Positions 9,251 to 17,875 of a DNA stretch of 64,000 nt are shown here, piece after piece; positions within the stretch are counted from its first letter, which is position 1, and every line of letters begins with the position of its first letter. Origin of the DNA: JAYZQT01 sp964412235. Lineage in GTDB: Bacteria > Pseudomonadota > Alphaproteobacteria > MPNO01 > UBA830. Location of the stretch: NCBI GenBank assembly GCA_964412235.1, contig CAYPNT010000004.1:1-64000 (forward strand). The letters are read 5' to 3'. Under the pieces are notes generated by a model. That model was given only the letters and a program-made list of their open reading frames with translations. It was not told the origin of the DNA and ran no database searches. The position numbers were made by a program, and so were the translations under genes.

Positions 9251-10900
9251 TCAATTTTGGTTCGCTGTTGACAAAATCATTTTCGCCGCCTTCTCTCCAA
9301 TCATTATGGACGGAGCATTCGTGTTTCCGGACGTAAGTGTTGGCATTATTGAGGCGTCAGCCACGCGCACCCCCCGAATTCCGTGAACCTTTAATTCGCT
9401 ATCGACGACCGCCATGGAATCATTGCCCATTTTACAGGTTCCGACAGGGTGAAATGTGGTTCCTCCGGTTTCTCTTATCCAATTTAAAACGTCTTGATCG
9501 GAGTTAATGTCGACGCCCGGAGATAATTCTTCTTGAACAATATCTTGAAGAGGCGGTGCCTGCATAATATCTCTCGCTAGGCGGGCGACTTCCAGGGTCA
9601 CGTCACGGTCGAGTTGAGTGGAAAGTACGTTAAATTTGATCGAGGGTGGCTGGTTGGAGTCAGACGAAGAATTATGAACACTGCCGGTACTTTCAGACCT
9701 AAGGATATGTGCTGAGGCACTTATGCCGGAATTTTTAGCTAAGGTAGTAGTGTTATCACCCACGAGAAACGGAAACCAGACAATCATAGCATTGGGGGCG
9801 TCCAAACCTTCCCGTGTACGGACAAAAGCCCGAATGGGGCCAGAAGACATCCCGAGTAATCCTTTGTTGGTGAAAATATACTTTAGTACCTGTCCGAAAG
9901 CGCGTATTCCTTGCCCTTTTTCGTTATAGGTAAGACCAAGTTCCTTTGGGACGGACCACCTAAAGCGTGGCGCAAAATGGTCCCGCATGTTCTCTCCCAC
10001 ACCTTTCAATTCGTGGACAACATTAATGCCATTATCCCTCAAGATGCCTTGCTGACCAATGCCGGAGAGTTCAAGAATTTTCGGGCTGTTTATTGTTCCG
10101 CCGGATACTATAACTTCGCACCTAACGTGCGCGATGCGTGGGGTGCCTCTTTCATTATACTTGACCCCGATACATTTTTTACCCTCCAGAAGCAAATTTT
10201 CGACGAATGCATCAGCGCGGATTGTTAGGTTTTGGCGCGATCGTGCGGGATCCAAATAACAGTGTGCCGTGCTCATTCTTCGGCCGTTGCTGATGGTTGT
10301 TTGCGACATACAAACCCCATCTTGGTTCTTTCCGTTGTAGTCCTCGTTAAACTCTATGCCGTGGTAGTTTGCAGCCTCAATTATCTTTTCGTAAAGCACG
10401 CCTTCTTCTACTGTGTCGGTGATATTGAGCGGGCCATTATTGCCGCGATACTCACTATTTCCGTTCTCATTGTAATTTTCCATTTCTTTGAAAATGGGGA
10501 GCACATCTTCATAACTCCATCCCCGATTGCCGAGTTGAGCCCACATATCGTAATCCTGGGCCTGTCCTCGGACAAAGACCAATCCATTGATTGAACTGGA
10601 ACCACCAAGCATTTTTCCGCGTGGTACGGGCAGACGACGGTTTGCGTTGCCTTCTTCCGGCTCAGATTCGTATAGCCAATTGACTGCAGGGTTATCGAGA
10701 AACTTTGCGTAACTGAAAGGGAAACGCGCCAGTGGGTGTCTGGCGCGGCCCGCTTCTAAGAGTAATACTTGGTGTTTACCACTTTCGCTTAAGCGGTTAG
10801 CTAGCACAGCCCCTGCGGACCCCGCACCAATAACTATGTAATCAACTGTATCCTCACTCACGCACCTGGCTCCTGCCTTTGATAGGTGTTCTACAATCAC
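9251..10900 (-). CDS. GMC-family oxidoreductase (choline dehydrogenase-like)
   Basis: 549 residues, normal for the family. The FAD-binding Rossmann motif YIVIGAGSAGAVLANRLSE is near the N-terminus, the GMC signature GGSSSINGLVFVRGQ near residue 95, and the C-terminal active-site region has TTFHPVGTCKMG and SGNTNAPSIMIGEKAA with the catalytic His and Asn. GMC enzymes oxidise alcohols to aldehydes or ketones with FAD. Here the substrate is unknown; BetA-like and alcohol dehydrogenase members look alike. The start is GTG at 10900, with a second in-frame GTG 13 codons on. It is divergent from an Asp/Glu-racemase-family gene only 37-73 bp away, so shared control is possible. Confidence 0.9.
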   Translation of the reverse strand: MIVEHLSKAGARCVSEDTVDYIVIGAGSAGAVLANRLSESGKHQVLLLEAGRARHPLARFPFSYAKFLDNPAVNWLYESEPEEGNANRRLPVPRGKMLGGSSSINGLVFVRGQAQDYDMWAQLGNRGWSYEDVLPIFKEMENYNENGNSEYRGNNGPLNITDTVEEGVLYEKIIEAANYHGIEFNEDYNGKNQDGVCMSQTTISNGRRMSTAHCYLDPARSRQNLTIRADAFVENLLLEGKKCIGVKYNERGTPRIAHVRCEVIVSGGTINSPKILELSGIGQQGILRDNGINVVHELKGVGENMRDHFAPRFRWSVPKELGLTYNEKGQGIRAFGQVLKYIFTNKGLLGMSSGPIRAFVRTREGLDAPNAMIVWFPFLVGDNTTTLAKNSGISASAHILRSESTGSVHNSSSDSNQPPSIKFNVLSTQLDRDVTLEVARLARDIMQAPPLQDIVQEELSPGVDINSDQDVLNWIRETGGTTFHPVGTCKMGNDSMAVVDSELKVHGIRGVRVADASIMPTLTSGNTNAPSIMIGEKAAKMILSTANQN

Positions 10901-10973
10901 TTTATGCTACGATAAAATAACTGAAATAACGAATAGTATGAGGAATATTTCACTCGTATTCGTTAAAGAGACT

Positions 10974-11717
10974 ATGAGGAGGAAATTTGGTTCGATGTTT
11001 GGAAGTAAAAACCGTATTGGAGGTATTAGTCCATCTGTTATGGAAATTGTTCCTCACGATTTTTTTAGAGTAGCGCCCAGCGATGTAGGACTCGTCGGGA
11101 TTACCGCGAATATTGCCCATTGGGATGATGCACATTTTGATGACGCTCTCAAAGAACTCGAATATGGGGCCGGTTATCTCGGTTCTCGTGATGTTGATTT
11201 CATTATTCACTTTGGCGCTCCCGTTGTGGCGAGCCGGGGCCCTGGGTATGGAAAAGAATTAATTAGGTTGGTTGAACGTGCAGCGAGTACGCCTGCCACA
11301 ACCTCAATTGTTTCGGCTTGCGCAGCTCTGCGCTATGTAAATGCTAATAACATTGTGATTGTGTCGCCGTATCCGGACGTGATTAATGTGAATATACAAA
11401 AATATATACTTTCGGAAGGCTTTAACCTACTCGAACTGGTGACAGCAGATGTACCATTTTTGCATCTTCATGCTAAAACACCTGACGAAATCGCAGATCT
11501 TTGTATCGAAGTTTTGGAAAAAAATACTCTTCCAGATGCACTATATATACCCTGTCCCCAGTGGCAGGCTATGGACGCGGTTAAGAAAATAGAAGATGAG
11601 ACAGGGGTCACCGTTGTGGCCAGTGATCCGGCCGACTTTTGGGTTGCGTTCAAACATCTCGGTATCCAATGTAAATCCGACGATTATGGCCGCCTTTTGG
11701 GTCTGTTATCAAGGTAG
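10974..11717 (+). CDS. Asp/Glu racemase superfamily enzyme (maleate isomerase / arylmalonate decarboxylase-like)
   Basis: 247 residues from ATG 10974; in-frame ATGs at 10938 and 10995 are alternatives, and the family N-terminus (here NRIGGISPS) favours 10974 or 10995. The protein shows the two-lobed racemase fold pattern: RIG..SP near the start, FIIHFGAPVVASRG at about residues 76-89, a SACAAL segment, and YIPCPQW with a Cys at about residue 194. Maleate isomerases and racemases use two cysteines, one per lobe. Here the first-lobe position reads GAP, with no Cys, while the second-lobe Cys is kept. This one-Cys arrangement resembles arylmalonate decarboxylase. The reaction is therefore more likely decarboxylation or isomerisation by a single Cys than racemisation, but this is inference. 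Confidence 0.75.
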   Translation: MRRKFGSMFGSKNRIGGISPSVMEIVPHDFFRVAPSDVGLVGITANIAHWDDAHFDDALKELEYGAGYLGSRDVDFIIHFGAPVVASRGPGYGKELIRLVERAASTPATTSIVSACAALRYVNANNIVIVSPYPDVINVNIQKYILSEGFNLLELVTADVPFLHLHAKTPDEIADLCIEVLEKNTLPDALYIPCPQWQAMDAVKKIEDETGVTVVASDPADFWVAFKHLGIQCKSDDYGRLLGLLSR

Positions 11718-12223
11718 CCGAAAAACCAATTTCCGGGTGTGACTGGCATTAGAAGAAAAATTCTTTACATAGGCCGTAGGGTGTTTTTCATATTACGAAC
11801 CGAATTTATGCTAGGTGCGGTGCAATAAGAATGCAATTTTTACCCATTTTGAATCAAATCTCTTAGCATTCTTTTTTAAAAGCGGAGTTTTTACGACCAT
11901 TTATATGGAAGTAGTGCTGTAGGTATTGATAATCTACCAATCATTAAATTAGTAAAACGGCGGAATTTTTTCCAAATTAGAATCCATAAGAACAGAAAAT
12001 TCGGCAGTTTTTGGTCTTTGCCACAAATTATTGTTCCAAAATAAATTGTATTAGAATGTTTACGGCGGCTAAATGGAATTAGCGGTATAAATTTAAGAAA
12101 AACCAAGGTAGTTTTGATGGTAATGCAAAAAAATTGTTGATTTTGCGAATCTGTTTCGCTAAGGTTGGATCGTTGACTATCGAATTGTAAACAAATCGTA
12201 ACTTTTAGAAGATTTTTATCGCC
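11718..12223. other. AT-rich intergenic region, no protein gene supported
   Basis: About 500 bp with no convincing gene. A 144-codon minus-strand frame is present but its product is compositionally odd and matches nothing I know. The region ends in a terminator-like hairpin on the plus strand (12224-12259), so an untranslated transcript is possible. Confidence 0.4.
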
Positions 12224-12259
12224 GCACGCAATAAGGTTTATTGCGGTGCAGCGTTTTTT
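12224..12259 (+). terminator. Hairpin plus T-tract, terminator or attenuator-like
   Basis: GCAC-GCAATAA (12224-12234), loop GGT, then TTATTGC, one bulged G, and GTGC (to 12249), an 11-bp stem. It is followed by AGCG and six T residues at 12254-12259. It lies only 15 nt before the start codon of the GcrA-like gene, an unusual place for a plain terminator. It could end an upstream untranslated transcript or attenuate the gene behind it. Confidence 0.5.
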
Positions 12260-12274
12260 GAATCGGGTATAGAC

Positions 12275-12484
12275 ATGGCTAACGCGAAGCAGAAACTTCT
12301 GAACATAAAACGTCTTTTCAATCATGGTCCATCGCCGTTCCGTACGTGCCAGTGGCCGTCAGGTGAACCGGGTAAGAAAGACTTCCGTTTTTGCGGGGAA
12401 AAGACGTTGGAAGGCTATTCATACTGTTCGGAGCATGTTGAGATGGCCTATCGCGAACCTGAACCCCGGCGAAAGGTCGCCTAG
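12275..12484 (+). CDS. GcrA-like zinc-binding mini-protein
   Basis: 69 residues. The core CQWPSGEPG...FRFCGE...GYSYCSEHVEMAY matches the C-terminal part of alphaproteobacterial GcrA cell-cycle regulators, with Cys25, Cys40, Cys51 and His54 placed to hold a metal. Full-length GcrA is about 170 residues and starts with a DNA-binding helix-turn-helix and a sigma-70 contact; neither is present here. No upstream in-frame extension was found, so this is either a stand-alone domain or a remnant. Such short GcrA-tail proteins could compete for or bind the same partners. Confidence 0.7.
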   Translation: MANAKQKLLNIKRLFNHGPSPFRTCQWPSGEPGKKDFRFCGEKTLEGYSYCSEHVEMAYREPEPRRKVA

Positions 12485-12766
12485 CAAAAAAGAAAGAACG
12501 AAGCCTGTAACCGGAGTTATAGGGCTTTTAGCTATCTTTTTTGGTGCTTGATTTTTGTTTTGGTTAAATTAGTGGATCGAAGAAGTCTATGCTCGAGCTT
12601 GGGTAGTGTGTTGGTGTAGTGTTGATATGTTCAACCAGACCATCGGGTGGATTCGGAGAAGGAAGAAGTTTGAATATTTCGGCACCGCTGGTAGCAAACG
12701 TTCATGGCGGTCTGTTTTTCCTGTGTTTGATCAGGGGTGCACGCCAAGCAGGTTTTCTGTTCCCTA

Positions 12767-13810
12767 ATGGATAACAAAATAGAAGCTCGAAAAAGAGAGC
12801 ACATTGAGACGGTTCTTCAAAAGGATGTTTCTGCCAAGGGTATCACTACCGGTTTTGAGGACTTCTATTTTGAACACGTTGCGCTTCCCGAAATAGATTT
12901 CAACACTGTTGACACCTCGATTAATTTATTTGGACGAGTGTTGGCGTCGCCGTTCTTGATTTCCAGCATGACTGGTGGAGCACAAGTATCGTATGAGATA
13001 AACCTCCGACTTGCTGAGGCCGCCCAGTCAATGGGTATAGCTATGGGAATTGGGTCGCAGCGCGCCGCTATCGAGGATCCAGCCTTGGTAGAGACCTATA
13101 GGGTTCGCAAAGCCGCGCCCAATGTACTACTTTTTGCAAATTTGGGCGTTGTTCAGCTTAACTATGGATATGGGCTTGACGAGGTGAGACGGGCTGTTGA
13201 ATTGATAGAAGCGGATGCTTTGTTTCTTCACCTTAATCCCCTTCAGGAGGTGATACAGACGAATGGGAACCGCAATTGGAGTGGTTTGTTAGATAAGATA
13301 GGTAACATTGTAGAGGCATTAGATGTTCCCGTGGTCATCAAGGAAGTTGGAAATGGTATTTCCCCTGATGTGGCTCGCCGTGTTGCAGACAAGGGCGTTA
13401 CAGGAATTGATGTGGCGGGTTCAGGGGGTACAAGTTGGAGCGAAGTAGAGGCATTTCGGCAAGAGGATCAGCTAACTCGAGACATAGCCCATAGTTTTTC
13501 AGGTTGGGGTATTCCGACAGCCCGTGCACTTATAGAAGTTAAAGCGGCAGTTCCAAATTTAAAAATATTTGCTTCAGGTGGCATTCGCAACGGCATAGAT
13601 GCAGCCAAGTGTATCCGCCTTGGGGCAAGTCTTGTTGGTATGGCGGCACCACTGTTAGCATCGGCGGTCGACACAGGGAAGGAAGTGACGGATGTAATAA
13701 AAAGGTACAACGAGGAACTGCGTATTGCTATGTTTTGCACTGGATCTCCAAATTTAGCAGCTCTCAAAAATGTGGGTTTGCGGAGCGTCCTGGACGGCGC
13801 GCAGATATAA
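12767..13810 (+). CDS. fni: Type 2 isopentenyl-diphosphate delta-isomerase (FMN-dependent)
   Basis: 347 residues from ATG 12767 (an ATG 10 codons upstream gives a poorer N-terminus). It interconverts IPP and DMAPP, using reduced FMN. Diagnostic segments in order are NKIEARKREHIE at the start, PFLISSMTGGA, MGIGSQRAA, HLNPLQEVIQ.NGN, VVIKEVGNGIS, IDVAGSGGTSW and IFASGGIRNGID, a TIM barrel with FMN phosphate-binding loops. Length is typical. The gene is followed 17 bp later by a NUDIX hydrolase, which may be co-transcribed. Type 2 isomerase replaces the unrelated NUDIX-fold type 1 enzyme, so the NUDIX neighbour is not a second isomerase by default. Confidence 0.93.
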   Translation: MDNKIEARKREHIETVLQKDVSAKGITTGFEDFYFEHVALPEIDFNTVDTSINLFGRVLASPFLISSMTGGAQVSYEINLRLAEAAQSMGIAMGIGSQRAAIEDPALVETYRVRKAAPNVLLFANLGVVQLNYGYGLDEVRRAVELIEADALFLHLNPLQEVIQTNGNRNWSGLLDKIGNIVEALDVPVVIKEVGNGISPDVARRVADKGVTGIDVAGSGGTSWSEVEAFRQEDQLTRDIAHSFSGWGIPTARALIEVKAAVPNLKIFASGGIRNGIDAAKCIRLGASLVGMAAPLLASAVDTGKEVTDVIKRYNEELRIAMFCTGSPNLAALKNVGLRSVLDGAQI

Positions 13811-13827
13811 CTAGGATAAAACCTCGT

Positions 13828-14532
13828 ATGTTACAGTTACAACCGGTCCGTGAAGAAGGGACAAAGGCGGTGCAGCCCCATGATGCTGCAACAATTATTA
13901 TTTGGCGGAAAACAAAATCCCATGCAGAAGTTCTAATGGGAGAACGAAGTCGTGAACATAAATTTCTTCCTCAGAGATATGTTTTTCCTGGTGGTCGCGT
14001 GGATTCTAATGACTATCGTGTACGTACAGCAACGGAATTATCAGCAGCTGTTAAGGCTCAATTAGGGCGCACCACTCGAAAGGGAAGGGCAAAGTCGATT
14101 GCTATTGCCGCTATACGTGAAACATTCGAAGAGACAGGTTTAATCGTCGGGGGCAAGGACCCACTTCCGCACCGCCCCTCACCACATGGTTGGGAGAGGT
14201 TTTTCTCAAGTGGATATGCACCAGCTCTCGATCGGCTCGAATATATTGCACGAGCAATTACCCCGGTCTTTCGACCGATTAGATTTGACGCCCGCTTTTT
14301 TATGGTGCACGCGGATTATGTTGTAGGGGATCTCAGAGGTTCTGGTGAGCTTGAAAACTTGGAGTGGATCCCCATTCAGGAAACTCAAGCATTCGAGTTG
14401 GCTATTGTGACGCGTAATGTTCTTTCTTATGCGGAAGGAATAATTTCGGCGCCAATACCGCAGTCACCTAGGCGCAAAATACCTTATTTTAAACACCTTA
14501 CCGGCGGTCGCCATCGGAAAATAATGCAATAA
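13828..14532 (+). CDS. NUDIX hydrolase
   Basis: 234 residues from ATG 13828. The Nudix box is split by an insert: FPGGRVDS near residue 53, then, after about 36 extra residues, AIRETFEETGLIVGG, giving the REx2EE core. Members cleave nucleoside diphosphates linked to a moiety X, CoA derivatives, or prenyl diphosphates. The long insert between PGG and REFEE resembles CoA-type and RppH-unlike NUDIX enzymes of alphaproteobacteria. It directly follows the IPP isomerase gene, which makes a prenyl diphosphate a conceivable substrate. The specific substrate is unknown. Confidence 0.85.
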   Translation: MLQLQPVREEGTKAVQPHDAATIIIWRKTKSHAEVLMGERSREHKFLPQRYVFPGGRVDSNDYRVRTATELSAAVKAQLGRTTRKGRAKSIAIAAIRETFEETGLIVGGKDPLPHRPSPHGWERFFSSGYAPALDRLEYIARAITPVFRPIRFDARFFMVHADYVVGDLRGSGELENLEWIPIQETQAFELAIVTRNVLSYAEGIISAPIPQSPRRKIPYFKHLTGGRHRKIMQ

Positions 14533-14535
14533 AAT

Positions 14536-15300
14536 TCACATGTGCATTACATGTGGTTTTCGCATCGCCAATTGTCGCAATAGATACGTCCAACCCCGAT
14601 CAAACATTTTATCGTTAAAAAGGTAATTTTTTGTGCGTGTGCTTCCTTCACTTGATGGTGGTGACAGAGTGCCCGCCGCTAATGCTAAAAGTATCATCTC
14701 GGCCTCTTTTTCCATTGTGTCTGCGAGAATAACGGCGGCAGGTATTGTTGATGCCGCCGTCAAAAGCCCATGATTTTTTAGGACCATGCATGATTTATCC
14801 ATTAAAGCATTTGCCATAGCTTCACCAGGTCCTTTTCCGAGTGCGACACCGTCGTCTTCATCAAACAGAACACACTCATTATGTAAACGAGCGCCTCCCT
14901 GGGTGATTACAGTGATATTCTCTCCAATAGCACTCAAAGCAGATACATGTTTGGCGTGAGTATGAAGTATGCATGTCACATCCGGCCGCGCTTTATATAT
15001 GCGAGTGTGAATGTGGAGCGTGGGATTTATGTCTACCTCTATCCCCGAAACGCAGTTAAGTTCAAAGTCGGCTTCATGAATGTGTGCAGGTGTGACTTCT
15101 CCAAAACCAAAATTATGGACGTGAAAGTGAAACGTGTCCGCTCCAGGAAGACGCGCTGTAAGATGGCTACCCATGCCACTAGGTTGGCCTAACATATCAA
15201 CTATGTGAAATGCGAAAAGTAGCTCCTGCTGTAACTTATCCCTGGCGTTTACAGGATCAACCTCCCGGATATCTGGCATTCTGACAATCTGACCGGTCAT
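14536..15300 (-). CDS. Class II aldolase/adducin family protein
   Basis: 254 residues from ATG 15300, chosen because GAGG lies about 9 nt upstream; a TTG 5 codons earlier is less likely. The metal site of class II aldolases is visible as LHTHAKHV and MVLKNHGLL. The N-terminal GMGSHLTARLPGADTFHFHVHNFGFGEVTP is the substrate-phosphate or loop region. Family members are Zn-dependent fuculose/rhamnulose-phosphate aldolases, epimerases or decarboxylases. This one is closer to the bacterial uncharacterised adducin-head group. It is convergent with the NUDIX gene and is preceded, 20 bp upstream in transcription, by the DUF2794 gene. Confidence 0.88.
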   Translation of the reverse strand: MTGQIVRMPDIREVDPVNARDKLQQELLFAFHIVDMLGQPSGMGSHLTARLPGADTFHFHVHNFGFGEVTPAHIHEADFELNCVSGIEVDINPTLHIHTRIYKARPDVTCILHTHAKHVSALSAIGENITVITQGGARLHNECVLFDEDDGVALGKGPGEAMANALMDKSCMVLKNHGLLTAASTIPAAVILADTMEKEAEMILLALAAGTLSPPSSEGSTRTKNYLFNDKMFDRGWTYLLRQLAMRKPHVMHM

Positions 15301-15320
15301 AAGTGTCGCCCTCAATTTGT

Positions 15321-15668
15321 TTATATGTTCACAAGTTTAAGTTTCTGTTTTAACACAGAAAGCGCTTCACTGAGGGAGCCACTTTGTTTCATGCGAGCCC
15401 GCCCGCGGTAGACAAGAAATTCCGGCTTGCTACCAATTAATTTACGTTTCACGATAGTAAATGATGGCTGAGAAGAATTAGTACGAAAAATTAGAAAAGC
15501 TGCCATGGTCGGGTCGTGGCGAATAGCATAATTCTTCCATTCTCCGCTCATCACCCTTGGGCTATAAATAGATAATAGTTGATCAAATTCTTTCTTATCA
15601 AAGAAGATATCGGGTTGTATTCCCTTAGCGGCAGTCTTGTATTCTGCGAGTCTCACTACTGTGGGCAT
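15321..15668 (-). CDS. DUF2794 family protein
   Basis: 115 residues. The pattern FDKKEFDQLLSIYSPRVMSGEWKNYAIRHD, then FLIFR and a basic C-terminal half ending in L.VLK.KLKL, fits the DUF2794 family, which is nearly confined to Alphaproteobacteria and has no known function. No signal peptide or membrane segment. It lies 20 bp ahead of the class II aldolase gene on the same strand. Confidence 0.75.
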   Translation of the reverse strand: MPTVVRLAEYKTAAKGIQPDIFFDKKEFDQLLSIYSPRVMSGEWKNYAIRHDPTMAAFLIFRTNSSQPSFTIVKRKLIGSKPEFLVYRGRARMKQSGSLSEALSVLKQKLKLVNI

Positions 15669-15868
15669 GACCGCTAGCGTTCTCCCTTTGTTAAAAAATG
15701 ATTACTCAATTATCCCCATTTCGTTTTCTTCGTCTAGTTGGCGACAGGTTTATGTTAAAAAGGTATCAAAATAATAAACGAGAATGAAGGTTTTAAAATG
15801 TAATTTTCTTAGATATAGAGGCATCGTTATCTTAAACGCCGTTTTCTATGTGAGTCTGGAGTAAACCA

Positions 15869-16528
15869 TTGGGTGATATTTTTCGGGAAGTTGACGAAGA
15901 ACTAAAGCAAGAACGGTATGAGAAATTATGGCGTGCCTACGGTAGGTATCTCATCGGTGCAGTTGTAGTTCTTGTTTTAGCAGTTGCAGGGTGGAAATTC
16001 TGGCAGAACCATCAGTTGAACCAAAGAATAGACGAGGGTGAAAAATTTTATAAGGCTGCCGACTTTCTTGCCGCCAAGAAAACCGCTGATGCCGCTCGAG
16101 CTTTTTCCGAGCTTAGCGAACAGGCTAGCTCAGGCTACAGGTTTCTTTCTCGCTTTTACGAAGCGGCCCTCCTTTCCAAGTCCGGAGCGGTGATGGAAGC
16201 TATCAAGGTATATGACGCAATAGGAAATGAATCTTCTGTTCCACCATCTGTGCGTAATCTAGCGACAATTTTGGGTGCACTAAATGCGCTAAAAGTTTCG
16301 ACGATCAGTAGCGAAATCATTTCCAAACGAATACAGAGATTATCCGGTCCAGGGAGGCCGTACCGTCATATTGCGTTAGAAATTCTAGCACTCTGTGCAC
16401 AGAGAGACGGGGATATTCAAGTAGCACGAGATCGTTATCAAGAAGTGGCAAATGACGTCGATGCTCCAAACGGTATTCGTAGTCGTGCGGCGCAAATGGT
16501 AGAAATTCTTGGGGGGGCGACCAGGTAA
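15869..16528 (+). CDS. TPR membrane protein, YfgM-like
   Basis: 219 residues from TTG 15869, supported by GGAG about 7 nt upstream; no better ATG exists. Residues about 1-23 are a charged cytoplasmic helix (DEELKQERYEKLWRAYGRYL). About 24-43 is one membrane segment (LIGAVVVLVLAVAGWKFW), and the rest is periplasmic TPR-like helices. This is the layout of YfgM/DUF2133-type proteins that join the SecYEG translocon and periplasmic chaperones. It sits 5 nt before bamB and then der, an order shared with E. coli (yfgM-bamB-der) and alphaproteobacteria, linking it to outer-membrane protein export. Confidence 0.85.
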   Translation: MGDIFREVDEELKQERYEKLWRAYGRYLIGAVVVLVLAVAGWKFWQNHQLNQRIDEGEKFYKAADFLAAKKTADAARAFSELSEQASSGYRFLSRFYEAALLSKSGAVMEAIKVYDAIGNESSVPPSVRNLATILGALNALKVSTISSEIISKRIQRLSGPGRPYRHIALEILALCAQRDGDIQVARDRYQEVANDVDAPNGIRSRAAQMVEILGGATR

Positions 16529-16533
16529 ACGTT

Positions 16534-17865
16534 ATGAAAGGCTTCGTTCGAGCCGTAAATTTGTGCACCACTTTGACGTGTCTTGTTCTAATAGCCGGTT
16601 GTGGTGACTGGTTACAGGAAAAATTTCAGAAAAAAATTCCTGGCAAACGCGTTGAAGTTCTACAAAATTCCCGGACTTTGGTCGCTGATAAAAGAGTAGA
16701 TGGCTTGGTAGTCGTACTTCCGGCACCACGGATTAACCGCGATTGGCCTCAAGCAGGTGGCCATCCCGACCACGCTATGCACCATCTTTCGGCGCCCGGC
16801 TTACTGTCTAAACTTTGGTCTGCTCGGGTGGGAGCCGGAAGCAATGAAGAGGCACAGCTGTTGGCGGAGCCTATAGTGGTGGAAGGCCGTGTCTATACCA
16901 TTGATAGAAATGCCGTTGTTTCTTCAATGGATGCGATGACAGGAAAGACTATCTGGCGGGTAGACCTCGCAAAAAATATGGATCATGAAGGAACTCTTGG
17001 GGGAGGAATCGGAATAGAAGGTGGTCGCCTTTACGCAACTACCGGCTTTGCTGAGGTGATTTCACTCGATCTTAAAGATGGTGGCGAAGTTTGGCGAACA
17101 CAAGTTGATGGTCCAATTCGTGCAGCTCCGACGATGTCCGAAGGGCGGGTGTTTGTTGTTACGATAGCAAACAAACTTGTTGCACTAAGTAGTGTGGATG
17201 GGAAGGAGCTATGGGCACATACAGGGCTCGGAGAGATAGCGGGATTAGTTGGAGGTGCCTCACCCGCTGTTAGTAGAGGTATCGTGATTGTGCCGTTTTC
17301 CTCTGGTGAAGTTGCCGCATTGCGCGTAGATAATGGGCGTTTAGTTTGGAAAGAGTCTTTGGTGGCGTTGCGGCGAGTGGATGCGATCAGTGCGATTTCT
17401 CATGTCCGAGGCAAACCGGTCATTGATAGGGGTGTTGTTTTTGTTGTTGGAAATGGAAATAGAACGGTAGCGATTGATTTACGCACGGGAACACGTCTTT
17501 GGGATTTGCAAATTGGAGGGCAAAACGGACCCTGGGTTGCCGGCAAGTTTGTCTATGTATTAACCCGTGACGCGGAGGTGGTCTGTATTATCCGTGACAC
17601 GGGTATCGTTCGGTGGATTACCCGCCTTCCTAAATATAAGAAGCCACAAAAAAAGAAGGGCAGCATATTTTGGTCTGGTCCTGTGCTCGCCGGTGACCGT
17701 TTGCTTGTTGTTGGTAGCAATGAGGAAATCTGGTCCGTTTCTCCTTATTCAGGTAAAGTACTTAGCAATAAGAAAATAAGTGGTCCCGCACTCATTTCGC
17801 CTATTGTCGCTATGGGAAATGTGTACATTCTTACAGACGACGCAGATCTAATCGCACTTAGGTGA
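16534..17865 (+). CDS. bamB: Outer membrane protein assembly factor BamB
   Basis: 443 residues. A lipoprotein signal with lipobox LIAGC (Cys about residue 23) is followed by an eight-bladed PQQ-like beta-propeller. Blade motifs such as KTIWRVDL, GEVWRTQVDG, GKELWAHTGL, GRLVWKESL and TRLWDLQIGG repeat along the protein. BamB is the inner-leaflet lipoprotein of the BAM complex that helps BamA insert beta-barrels such as the autotransporter in this window. Slightly longer than E. coli BamB (392 aa), as usual in this class. It starts 5 nt after the TPR gene and ends 10 nt before der. Confidence 0.93.
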   Translation: MKGFVRAVNLCTTLTCLVLIAGCGDWLQEKFQKKIPGKRVEVLQNSRTLVADKRVDGLVVVLPAPRINRDWPQAGGHPDHAMHHLSAPGLLSKLWSARVGAGSNEEAQLLAEPIVVEGRVYTIDRNAVVSSMDAMTGKTIWRVDLAKNMDHEGTLGGGIGIEGGRLYATTGFAEVISLDLKDGGEVWRTQVDGPIRAAPTMSEGRVFVVTIANKLVALSSVDGKELWAHTGLGEIAGLVGGASPAVSRGIVIVPFSSGEVAALRVDNGRLVWKESLVALRRVDAISAISHVRGKPVIDRGVVFVVGNGNRTVAIDLRTGTRLWDLQIGGQNGPWVAGKFVYVLTRDAEVVCIIRDTGIVRWITRLPKYKKPQKKKGSIFWSGPVLAGDRLLVVGSNEEIWSVSPYSGKVLSNKKISGPALISPIVAMGNVYILTDDADLIALR

Positions 17866-17875
17866 CTTAATAGTC

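Noticed and set aside
11891..12325. Minus-strand 144-codon ORF between the racemase-family gene and the GcrA-like gene
   Set aside because: It overlaps the GcrA-like gene start and the hairpin, has no recognisable motif and an unnatural composition. It is treated as chance.
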